A stretch of DNA of 64,000 nucleotides from Plasmodium coatneyi (taxonomy: Eukaryota; Apicomplexa; Aconoidasida; Haemosporida; Plasmodiidae), in the NCBI RefSeq assembly GCF_001680005.1, contig NC_033564.1:2519429-2583428 (forward strand), written 5' to 3'. A model generated the notes under the pieces. It was given only the letters and a program-made list of their open reading frames with translations, was not told the DNA's origin and did not search any database. Made by a program: the position numbers and the translations under genes. Within the stretch, counting starts at the first letter, position 1, and each line of letters opens with the position of its first letter. This document shows positions 22,005 through 32,241 of the stretch, in pieces.

Positions 22005-22874
22005 ATGGTAAAAAGGGAATAATACCAATTCATTTCCTCCATTATTATTACAAAATGTGTGCAGAATAATTATGTACATAATGTTCATTGCGTCATATAA
22101 TAATGGTGAAAATGTATGGATGTATATGCACACACATATGCATTTTCTTCATTCATTGTATATATATATTTTTTTTTTTTTTGTAGGATGCATGTTTGGG
22201 TAGTTTACCTTCAGTGAAGGCATATAAAGATTTGGACGATAACGGGAAACCACAGGACGGTGATACTTTTGCCGCTTTACCCGGAAATAGTTTGTTGCAG
22301 GTGCTACTGACGTATCAGAGTAAGCTTGAGTGCTTAAAGCAGATTGGCCGTGCTTGGTATTATGTGACGCAGCAAGGGGGAGGTAAACCGTCCAAGGATA
22401 CGTACTGCAATTATTTATATTTTTGGATAGGAGAAAAAGTCTTTAATGAATTAGGGGTGAGTAATGGTCAATTTCAGACAGTTATGAAAACGATATACGA
22501 AACATTGGATCAGTCATTCTGCGGGGGGTGGAGCAAAGTTCCATACAATGGTAACAGTAGAAGCAAGTTCGATGAAAGAAAAAGCATTTTTGATTATTGG
22601 AACAACCACGAAACTATAAAAAATTACTTACTGCGTGATAAGGGAGGCTGTGGGGGAAAATATGCCAAGTACTTAGAGGGTGTTATTCCCCATTGGGAGA
22701 ATATATATAGATCCTGCTCAAGTGGTGGTGGTGGTGGGGACCAATACTGCACGCAAATTAATAACTTCCTTACTGATAGTAATAACCCAACGACGTTAAA
22801 ATTGCAATGTGTATCTAGACATAAGGACAACTTTACCTCCTTGTCTGAAGTGGCAGAAGAAGTGACCGTTAGTT

Positions 22875-22954
<80 letters not shown>

Positions 22955-24665
22955 CAAAATAGACGGTTTAATAAAACACATATTTATACTTATATATGTC
23001 TACACATATATATATGTTCAAAGTGCATATTCAAAGTGCATGTTGAAAGTGTGGACATTCCAATAGTGCACGCATATAATGCTCTATATATGTATATATA
23101 CATATATATAATAGATATATGTATATATATGTATATGTAAGGGGCGCATAGGAACATCCATATACACATGTTCTATTTTATCTTTTAATTACACATTTTG
23201 TAGGGTGCAGGTCATGATAAATTACCCTTAGAAAATGCATATGCTCTATTAGATGGAGGTCCATGGTGTCAAGTACTTTATGAAGGACAGAAGGATCAGG
23301 GACAGAAGCAGAATGAGGAGCAAAGAATAAAGGGGGAACTGGACAAAATATTGAAAACATACACAGAGGAAAAGGGGGATTTTGCCAATAGAATTCTTCA
23401 GAATTACTGTTACGCATCTTGGATGAGTGAACAATTAAAGTCGACATCGCAGCCCAATGATGATAATGCACCATGTTATTTTTTGTACTACTGGATAGGT
23501 GACAAAATAAACGGCAAATTGGAGAGGATAAATCTAAATTTTGGGAAGGACATGGACGACATTTACAAAGCACTGGAGAAATTCCCATGGGAGACGGGTC
23601 AGTACCAGAGAAAATGCATTAATATATACCCTGATATTATGGAATATAAATGGGAAAAGCTTAAAAATTTTTTTGATTATGAATATAACATTAAAGCTTT
23701 ACAAAATAAAGAGGAGTGTAATGATTATTCCACTAAGGCGAACTATGCCGCACAGCTGAAGGGGAATGCGCAGGACGGCTATTTATTGTCATGTAGTCTT
23801 TGTAAGACTACTAACAATGAATATTGTGACAAATTTAAAGAGAAATATATGGAGGACGGGGTGTGCAACTCACCACTGAAACTACCAGAACAACTAACGT
23901 GTCCACTTGTAGCAGTCAAACCAGCCACAGCAGCAAAACCGGTTGCTGCCAAACCAGCAGCAGTACGACCTCCTGCTGCAGCCAGTACAACCTGCAGTGA
24001 AGGTTCTTCCGGACCAGGTTCTACTGGAACGTGCAATCCTGGTAAAGCTGGATCTGGTTCACAAGTCCCCACAGAAACAAAGAAACTTGAAGAAAATGAA
24101 GTTATTCCCACCAGTGGTAATGGTATCGTCCCTGGTGTGTCTGCTGCTGGTGGATTCGCCGCAATAGGACTACCAACAGTTTTTTTTTTTCTATATAAAG
24201 TAAGTAATACAACAATTACCATTATAATTAAAGTAATAATTACAATTATAATTGAAAGTATGAATAGAAAAATATTTATATTAGTTATTTTATTTTCATG
24301 TCTATTTAAAAATGAATGCTTAAAATGAGTGCATAAAGTGAGCAGCAATGTACATATACATTCTGTGCACGTGTGATCACCCTCTCTTCGTTTTCTTTTT
24401 TTTTCCCTAGTATACCAATTTATTTTCTGGATTACGTAACACCCTTCCCTACGGTGGAAGTAACAGAAAAAGCATCAGAAAAAGAAGGTTTGTTAGGCAA
24501 GACTTAAACGCGTTCTCAGATGATACTTCCACAGAACTGAATTCTACAATAGGAGGCTCCACAATAGGTTCTGTGGAAGAAGATAATTCTACCATCCATA
24601 GTGGACCACCTGGCCGAAGACGGAAAAATAGAACAGAAAGATATATTAGTTATAAAAACATGTAA
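22005..24665 (+). CDS. Tandem two-domain KIR with fibrinogen-like spacer
   Basis: Proposed exons: 22005-22007 (ATG alone, donor GTAAAA), 22187-22867, 23204-24199 and 24411-24665, all phase 0, about 644 residues. Domain 1 (DACLGSLPSVKAYKDL, FWIGEKVF, FDYWNNHETI) lacks a TM and ends at donor GTTAGT. Domain 2 (GAGHDKLPLENAYALL, CYASWM, FLYYWIGDKI, FDYEYN, YCDKF) continues into a Lys/Pro/Ala spacer (AAKPAAVRPPAAA), then GSSGPGSTGTCNPGKAGSGS, which resembles fibrinogen alpha repeats, and a TM ending FFLYK. The tail ends YISYKNM. The single-codon exon 1 is inferred from identical context at 60529; the alternative is an undetected longer first exon. An AT dinucleotide run lies in intron 2. Confidence 0.82.
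22877..22951 (+). repeat. (TA)n microsatellite in a KIR intron
   Basis: A near-pure run of TA dinucleotides, broken once by a G, lies just after the GTTAGT donor of the intron that separates the two ectodomain exons. It would be highly length-variable. Confidence 0.95.
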
Positions 24666-25497
24666 CAACACACACATTGTGGAATGTAACATTGAATGAA
24701 TGGGTGCCCCTTTGGAGGAGCATAAATAATCCCAAGGTACGTAACTGTATAAGGACAGTATGGTATTCCTTCTTTCCTTTTATTTCTTTTTTTTGTAAGA
24801 AGACTCTTTTTGTAAAAACACCTTTTTTTCTTGCGGAGGAGGAGAAGTGTAGCGCAGATGTGTGTGACATGGTAAAAAATATGTGTAATTGATACACACA
24901 GTTCTTCCTTCTTCTTTTTTTTGTAAGAACACACTCTTTTTTTTGTAAGAACAGTTCTTTTTTTTTTGCGCACCTCCGCGAACCCTCGCGCACAATTTGA
25001 AACACACTTTTCAAATGTCCATAATTAGATCTTAAGGGAAGAAAAAATTATTGAGGTAAGAAAAATTATGAAAATAAAAATCCTATAACAAAAAAATAAT
25101 TTAACATATTGGATCTTCAAAGAAAAAAAATTTCCCAACACATCCATGAAATGGGAAAAATTTTCTTATTCGGACACATTAGTTACACATGAACCTAAAC
25201 AATTTAATACACCAAACCCCCAAAACAAAAAAAAAAGAAAAATATATTTACTACACCCTAAAACCCGAAATCTAAACTAGGAACCTGTTCCTCAGGAACA
25301 ACTTCCTTTGGAAAAAAGTCTTTCTTCCCTAAACCCGGAATTTGAACTTGGAACCTCTTCAGTAGAAACATCTTCCTTAGGAACATATTCCCCCGGAACA
25401 AAGTCTTTCATCCCTAAACCCGGAATCTGAACATGGAACCTGTTCCGCAGAAACCTCTTCCTTAGGAATATATTCCTTAAGAACAAAGTCATTTTCC
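24666..25497. other. Region between convergent KIR and SICAvar genes
   Basis: The first part matches the KIR 3' flank at 46449 (AACATTGAATGAATGG). A (TTTTTTGTAAGAACA)-type repeat lies at about 24780-24965. From 25021 the sequence is the 3' flank of the SICAvar gene and is recognisable again at 46800-47035 (GGATCTTCA, TAGTTACACATGAAC-like and AACAATTTAATACAC phrases). Confidence 0.6.
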
Positions 25498-25600
25498 CTA
25501 AACCCGGAATTTGAACTTGGAACCTGGAACCTGTTCCTGAAGAACATCTTCCTTAGGAACAGAGTCTTCTTCCCTAAACCCGGAATTTGAACTTTGAACA
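25261..25600 (-). repeat. Minisatellite encoding and extending the SICAvar C-terminal tail
   Basis: On the minus strand a unit of about 76-85 nt encodes PKEDV..EQVPSSNSGFR-like peptides. Four copies contain a perfect GGGTTTAGGG (coding-strand sense) at 25572-25581, 25496-25505, 25412-25421 and 25327-25336. The gene's stop at 25498 falls inside the array. Further copies downstream remain open in another frame, so the tail has probably been shortened by a frameshift. Confidence 0.8.
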
Positions 25601-28600
25601 TCCTCTTCGTTAAGAATATTTTCTTCTTTTATAAATTCCGATCCCATAAACTCTTGAACAAGAATGGTGAAATAATCTTCCTTCGTCGAATGTAATTCCC
25701 CCTTTTGACATTCGTTTAAGACTTCTAAATGAATATCAATAATCATGCGGCGACGTACACCACGACGACGACCAGGAACCCGATTTTTCCTCCTTTTTTT
25801 AGGGGTAGAGCGAGGCTTACGTTCCTTTACAATGTAATATTCACGTGGACCAGGTTGCTGCACATGGTCAACAATCTGCTGTTCTAAGGATGGACCACGT
25901 ATTTGAGGAGCTCTTCTGTAACGTTTTCTTGTCTGACGAAGCATTCCGAAATACTAAACAAAAAAAAAAAAAAAAAGGGAGGCAATGTTTCTTTAATAGG
26001 GGTACGAAACATTTGTTCACACGCAACAGTAATTACTACTTCACACCCTAAAATGCGAAATCCTACACACACACACCCTAAAATGCGAAATCCTACAAGC
26101 ACATCCCCTAAAATGCGAAATCCTACACATACACCCTAAAATGCGAAATTTTACACACACACACCCTAAAATGCGAAATACTACAAACACACACCCTAAA
26201 ATGCGAAATCCTACAAACACACCCCTATAATGTGAAAATCCTACACATACACACCCTAAAACGTGAAATCCTACACATACAGACCCTAAAATGCGAAATC
26301 CTACAAACACACCCCTATAATGTGAAAATCCTACACATACACACCCTAAAACGTGAAATCCTACACATACAGACCCTAATATGCAAAATCCTACACGCGG
26401 AACCTCTCGCGCCCTTTTTTCTTTTTTTTTTTTTTTTTTTCTTTTTTTTTTCTTTCCTTTTTTTTTCTTTCCTTTTTTTTTCTTTCCTTTTTTGTTTTCT
26501 TTCCTTTTTTTTTCTTTCCTTTTTTTTTCTTTCCTTTTTTGTTTTGTTTTCTTTTTTTTTATTTTTGCGAAAAATATATTTTCCCTTTTTTTTTTTTTTA
26601 CCTTCCAGAGTAAGTAGCTCATAATAGAAATACCAAGTATGGAAGGAGCAAGGGGGAGGTAAGGAAGGAAGGGGTTTTCCTTCTTGTTATGAAGTGGTTC
26701 AGCCTTGGGTATACCTAGGTCACCCAGAGAAGCAGTGGCAGGATCTGAAGCACCATCATCAGCATTTTTGGCTTTGTTCTCCTCACCTGTAGGAGGAGTT
26801 GTAGTTTCACCTGCACCTAAGGAATAAATAAAGAGTAGGAAATTAGTGGTTACACTATGTTCAAAACTGCGGTATACCAGCCATAATGCTGGGTGAACCT
26901 TTTTGCATAATTGTTGAAATGTTCGACTTTTTTCCCCTTACCTTGATCGTTTACTTCTTCCTCTTCCTCCTCTTCCTTCACTTCATCCTCTTGCTCTTCT
27001 AGTTCCTCTTCTTCTTCTTCGTCTTCTTGCCCGTCCTCCTCTGAATCCAGAAAAAAAATAAAGATAGATGGTTCTAGAGTAATGTTTCCTTTCTTTTCTT
27101 TCTTTCTTTTCCTTCCTGCTTTCCTTCTTTCTTTCTATTCCTTCCTGCTTTCCTTTTTCTTTTTATTTTCTTTTCATTCCTACTTATTCCTTCTTTCCTT
27201 CTTATTCCTTCTTTTTCTTCCTTCCTCCTTTCCTTCTTTCCTTCTCTTTCCTTCTTTTTCCTTCATTCCTTCTTTTTTTCTTTTCATTCCTTCCTTTTTT
27301 CTTTTCATTCCTTCTTTCCTTATTTCCTTATTACTTCCTTCATCATTCTCTTTCATTCTTCCACTCCTCTTCTCTTTCACTTTCATCTTTTTTTATTCAT
27401 TCGTTCCTTCTTTCTTTTTCTTTTTTTTTCTATGCACCCTTTCAAGGATACACCTGAAGGGGTGCCACTTTTTCGGATGTTCCCCCCTTTGTCCAGCTCA
27501 CCCCCTGTCCAGTTAACCCCCCTGTCCAATTCACCCCCCCCTCCCGTTGGACCCCGGTTGTCCGCCTAACCCATTTTCCGGTTCCCCCTAGTCCGGTTGG
27601 ACGCCTTGTACGGTTCACCCAGTCTCTGGTTCGCGTGTCTGCGAGGAGTTTTTCCTATTCAAATCCCCTTCTTTTTTTAAAACAACAGGCCATGAACCCT
27701 GAACCCTAAAACCCCAATCCGAATTCCTATACCCCTACATCCTAGACCTAAGCCCGAAATCTGAATTCCTATACCCTAAACCCCAAACCTTCCCCCATCT
27801 AAGACCCTTCCTTTCCTCCTCCTTGGCATCGTTCCTCCTTCCTTAGACCCATTCTTTCCTTCCTTAAGCCCTAAACCCTAACATCCTTCCTTAGACCGCA
27901 TCCTTCCTTAAACCCCTTTCCTTCTTCCACCTTAGACCCCTTCCTTCCCTCCTCCTTAGACCCTTTCCTTTCTTTCCTTAACTTACTTACTCATTCCTTC
28001 CTTTTACTTTTTTCTTTGTTTCTTTATTTTTTACTTAGGTAATATATTTAATAATGTATTTAATAATATTTTTAATGATATTTCTTACCTGCTGCAGTTG
28101 CTGCTTTGTTCTTCTCTTCCTCAATTTTGGACACGACCTCTTCCTTTAGATCTTCGTGGCCCGCTATTTTCCGGTCCTTCACCTGCGTCAGTATATCTCC
28201 CAGAGCATCCTTTGGCAATGTTTCATTGTTTTTCCTTATGTTTTCTCCTTCCTTATCCCCACGCCGTATTCCTAATAATTCTAAAGTGTCCGATTTACTT
28301 TCTTCCTCTGTGGGACAACTCCCCCCTGCCCTTTTTATGTTGTGTAGAGCACTATTCCCTGCCGTAACATCCTTTAATCCCTCATTCTTCCTTCCCTTCA
28401 CTTCATATCCATCTATCCATTTTTCTAATTCTTCCCATATTAATATTTCACCCATTCTTACACTGCTAATATCTACTTCTTTACATATTCTGTCCGTATT
28501 CTGAATTTCGTACAAGGTCCTCATACCTTCTGCAGCTCCCTCAACATGTGGTGCTACGTTGTCTAAGGCACAATGTGGAAGTAACATTTTTACCATAGTT

Positions 28601-29242
28601 ACTTTACCTATAAGACATCGAAGGTACGCCTGTAATTCTTTCTCCTCTTCACTTACATCTGCGCTCCACTCCTTTTTTTTCCATTGCCACCGTACACCAC
28701 TTTCCCCCTTCCACTTCAGCTGCAATCCATCTGTCCATAAAGATATTCTTACTAACATTTTGCACAACTCCTTCTCTTTACTATCCTTCAATATATAATT
28801 ATCATTGTCGTCCTTCATACCACAGAGATCATTTTCTGTTTGAGTGCTGTCTTCTATGCTTTCCATCATGTCGGTGAATATGCCCTTTAACTCACTCCAT
28901 ATTTGATTCTACAATATTAAGGAAAAAAAGGAAAAGTGTGTGTGTTTGTGTAAGTATTCCTACCAATGTGTGTATATGGTACCGATATAGAGAACTTCCC
29001 ATAACATCAGTAGTACACAAATACATGTATTCTCACACACTCTCTTTTCTTTTCTTCTCTTCCTCTTTTACTCCCTTCCTTTTTTTTCTCCTCCTCTTTT
29101 TCTCTTTTCCTTTTCTTCCTTCCTTCTCTATCTTTTCTTTCTTCCTTCCTTTCTTTTTCTTTCATACCTTGAAATCGTCGTCCTTCTCTATTTGCCTCAC
29201 GTTCACCCACTTTACTAGTAGGTCCACTAATAGCTTCGGCAT
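25498..29242 (-). CDS. SICAvar: SICAvar variant antigen, short five-exon form
   Basis: SICA antigens are variant proteins on the surface of infected red cells in this clade. On the minus strand the exons are 29242-29168 (25 codons, MPKLLVDLLVKWVN), 28908-28089, 27040-26942, 26816-26602 and 25953-25498; splice phases agree throughout (0, 1, 1, 0), giving about 554 residues. Exon 2 is one cysteine-rich domain (WSELKGIF, LCKML, LRCLIGKV, PHC). Exon 3 is almost all acidic. Exon 4 has the family TM segment FLPYLPLAP and GISIMSYLLWK. Exon 5 is the conserved intracellular SICA_C domain (RKRYRRA, DIHLEVLNECQKGELHSTKE, ILVQEFMGS). It is short compared with typical multi-domain SICAvar genes, yet no break is seen apart from a 7-nt duplication near the tail end. 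Confidence 0.93.
26041..26395 (-). repeat. Intronic minisatellite of SICAvar, about 13 copies
   Basis: Plus-strand units of about 27-28 nt, type CACCCTAAAATGCGAAATCC followed by TACACA, fill most of the last intron. Each unit carries CCCTAAA, one telomere heptamer on the C-rich strand. The second SICAvar has a short version at about 47650-47725. Confidence 0.9.
27041..28088 (-). other. Intron 2 of SICAvar, CT-rich with telomere-like motifs
   Basis: The plus strand shows a C/T tract at 27080-27440, a G+C-richer part at 27475-27640 with repeated CACCCCCTGTCC and GTCCGGTT-like phrases, then 27680-27900 with ACCCTGAACCCTAAAAC, CCCTAAACCC and AAGCCCTAAACCCTAAC. The last part looks like a decayed interstitial telomere block. 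Frames over the CT tract are not coding. Confidence 0.7.
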
Positions 29243-30832
29243 GTTGAATTTACATTAACCTCATAAAACACGTATATTTTCAATATCAACATTACTATAG
29301 AATATTCCTATAAGGACGACATAGAACATTTTAATTTATGCGCTCCTCTTCTTTGTCCTTTTACCCTAAAAATCTTCCTCTTCTTCCCTTCTTTCCTTAG
29401 ATCCTTTCCTTTTCTTTCCTTACTTTTTTTTTTTTTTTTTCTTTTTCTTTCACTTTTTTTTTTATTACACCCTTCAGGTATACCAACCCCTAAAACACTA
29501 AGCAGGAGGCCACATTGCTGATCTTATAACCTAAGCAACGACTTATTCCAATACCATTACACCCTACCAATACACCTAAAACCTACTCTCACACCCCTAA
29601 ATCTTTTATTCTAATACCCTTACACCCTACGCCTCACACCTCCTACACTCTAGTCCTACACCCCTAACCCTTTTATTCTAACACTCTTACACCCTATCAC
29701 ACATAGCCCTATCAACCTTTTATTCTAATACTCTTACAACCTACCAGTCATACCCCCAACAACCTTTTATTCTAATATGCCTACACCTACCCCAAGCACC
29801 CTGAACCTCTACTCCCTTATCTTCCTCCACTATCTTTCCTTATTCCTTTATTGTTCCCTCCTCAGGTGCATCTCTCTGCACACATCCCCTAAGCATACTT
29901 CCCCCCAACATATTACCATAGATGCACCTCCTTGCAAACTACATTAAAAAATTTTCCCTCTAACTGCACCCCCCCTGCACACCTCCCCCAACATGCTTCC
30001 TTCTCTTTTTTTTTTTTTTCTTTTTTTTCTTCTCCCTAAAGGAAATGACCTTCCCTCCACCCAAACACCACTCCTTAGGTGCACCCCTCTGCACACTTAC
30101 CACCTAACAACCCACCTACGACCCAAGCAAATTTCCTTCGACCTTCTACTCGTATACTGCCCCTAACTGCAGCTCCGTGCACACTTCTTTCCACCCTACC
30201 ATCTAACAAAACCTTCTCTTCCTTACACCTTAAACCTTCCTTCTATACACCTTAAAACTTCCTTCTTTACACCATAAAACTTCCTTCTTTCCACCTTAAA
30301 ACTTCCTTCTTTACACCTTAAAACTTCCTTTTTTGCACCTTAAAACTTCCTTCTATACACTTTAAATCAACCTTCTCTACATCCTAAACCTTCCTCTTTC
30401 CTTCCCTCTTAAACCTGCCTTCTTCTTTTTTGCTCCTTAAAACTTCCTTCTTCTTTTTTCCTCCTTAAACATTCCATCTTTACATTTTTTCTTTAAGCTT
30501 CATTTTTTTTTTAAAAATTCCTTCTTTACACCTTAAAACTTCTTTCTTTACACCTTTTTTTCTTTTTTAAAAATTTCTCCTCTTATTCCTTAAATCTTCT
30601 ATTTCTTTCTTAAACCTTATTATTTTTTTTTCTTTTTTTTTTGTTCTTTTTTCCACCTACCACCCCTAACACAACCCACCTACCGCTCTACCACCCCTAA
30701 CACAACCCACCTACCACTCTACCACCAACCACCCCTAACAACCCTTTCTTCCACCAACCACCCCTAACAACCCACCTACCACCATACCACCTAACAACCC
30801 ACCTACCCACCTAAGAACCCTTCGTTCTTCCA
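29243..30832. repeat. CT-rich repeat region between SICAvar and KIR
   Basis: No gene. Segments seen on the plus strand: a unit of the type TTTTATTCTAATACCCTTACACCC repeated about five times (29540-29790), TGCACCCCTCTGCACAC phrases (29860-30190), a 20-nt unit CCTTAAAACTTCCTTCTTTA repeated (30220-30365), and CACAACCCACCTACCACC units (30650-30825). Similar segments in the same relative position occur at 51240-53070. Confidence 0.75.
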
Positions 30833-32241
30833 TCATCTGGATGATGATGTATATGGGATGGAATATTCTGACGAATATTCCGTTGTTGAGATGTAGTCGT
30901 CGTCGTCATCATCAAACTCATTAAATTTTCTCCTAATGGCAGATCTTTTTCTTCTGCTTCCTCCAGAAGAGGAGTTATTCCCCTTAAGGAAGAAGAGGTG
31001 TGATTTATACTTGTAAAAAAAGTATGCTAAGGCAGGTAGTCCTACTGCAGCTAATGCACCTGTCACAGCAGGAACAACACCAGGATTACCAGCTTCCTGC
31101 CCTTCTGTTCTGTGACTACCACCACCATCACTCCCTCCCTTTCCTTCCCCTCCAGAGACACCATCTACCAAATCGGCATCGGAAAAAGAACCACTACTAC
31201 CAGCTTGATTTGTACAGGAACCTGGACTGCATGTTGCAGTGGAAGCTTGTCCAGAGGAACCAGGAGATTGGTGTCCAGTGGAACCTGGTCTTGGACTACC
31301 AGTGTTCTGATTGCCAGTAGAACCAGTACCTGATGAACCTGGATTCCAGGTTCCCGTGGAACCGGAACCGGAAGAACCTGGATTCCAAGTTCCAGTAGAA
31401 CCTGGTCTTGGACTACCAGTGTTCTGGTTGCCAGTACTACCGGTACCGGAAGAACCTGGCACTAACTCACAGTCTAATTTTAAGGTTTCTCCCCTTTGGT
31501 TCCTTTCAAATATTTCCTGAAATTGTTTACAACATGTGCCACTTGTACTATCCTTACAAGTGGGATGTACAGCCTTATAAGCTTCATTAATATTTTGAAG
31601 GTGCTTGAGGAACGCTTCATTGCAGGAATTTCCCATTGCACTTAAGTAACTTTCCATAAGTACGCGGTCCTCAGTGTAGTCATATGTTATTTTCTTCCAG
31701 TCGAATTGATCTTTGTTAATACTATGGCATATTTTTCCACACTTAGTCCCATTAACTAATTTTCCCAATTCACTGTAAACTGCATCCATGGCGCTTGAAA
31801 ATGAATCAGCATGTAGCACGTGCTGCGACACTATATTTCCTATTGTATAGTAGAGGGCATAGCAAAGATCATCATTGGACTTAGTGACTCGTCCTGTTCT
31901 ATGTACACGACACCACGCCTTCAAAATCTTCTCGGAATATTCTTCGGAATCTTCCTCTTTGAGGTAACTTCCTAGTTGTTTTTTAGCATTTTCCTTTTTG
32001 TCCGGATATGCACAGTCCGTGGAATCTTCTCCCCTACTCATTTTCTCATATAAATCCTTCCTTGAAGGTAATAGAGCCAAGTGTTGTTCCTATAAATGTA
32101 ATTAGTGTAATATATGTTTCAATATTGACATACATTATTACTTATTCTACTATTCATGAGGTATTATATATTTGTATACATTACTAAAATGTACTTTGCA
32201 TAAGAAATAAATGTGCGTACCGTTGCCTTCGCCCCTGCCAT
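30833..32241 (-). CDS. KIR with CD99-like and fibrinogen-like spacer, no intron 2
   Basis: Exons 32241-32221 (MAGAKAT) and 32089-30833 give about 425 residues. Ectodomain landmarks are LPSRKDLYEKM, CYALYYTIGNI, YDYTEDRVLM and CCKQF. The spacer is long: Gly/Ser/Pro repeats such as GSTGNQNTGSPRPGSTGTW (31234-31464), then DGVSGGEGKGGSDGGGSHR (31098-31203). I recognise the first as like the fibrinogen alpha-C connector and the second as like CD99. The TM runs straight into the tail as FFYKYKSHLFFLKG, at the exact place where other KIRs have intron 2, so that intron is missing. The tail has a poly-Asp run and ends EYSIPYTSSSR. CD99-like stretches are known in P. knowlesi KIRs; the fibrinogen match is my reading. 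Confidence 0.93.
31098..31203 (-). other. CD99-like coding segment of the KIR spacer
   Basis: Encodes SSGSFSDADLVDGVSGG and continues EGKGGSDGGGSHRTEG. From memory, vertebrate CD99 has nearly the same run just outside its membrane helix, with single-residue differences. The following PGVVPAVTGAL also resembles the CD99 juxtamembrane residues. Confidence 0.85.
31234..31464 (-). other. Fibrinogen-alpha-like repeat segment of the KIR spacer
   Basis: Tandem 13-residue-type units PGSSGTGSTGNQN, TGSPRPGSTGTWN and PGSSGSGSTGTWN, with two nearly identical larger copies. The order GSTGNQN-x-GSPRPGSTGTWNPGSS corresponds, as I recall it, to the 13-residue repeats of the human fibrinogen alpha chain with about one difference. 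Confidence 0.75.

Noticed and set aside
26041..26395. Array of short units resembling a CRISPR array
   Set aside because: Units of about 27 nt are contiguous with no unique spacers, and it lies in a SICAvar intron of a eukaryote.
27082..27516. 144-codon plus-strand Phe/Leu/Ser frame
   Set aside because: It is a C/T tract in a SICAvar intron on the opposite strand.
28106..28504. 132-codon plus-strand frame
   Set aside because: Antisense shadow of the SICAvar cysteine-rich exon.
31000..31520. Plus-strand frames rich in Pro/Glu/Val over the KIR spacer
   Set aside because: Shadows of the Gly/Ser/Pro repeats of the minus-strand KIR.
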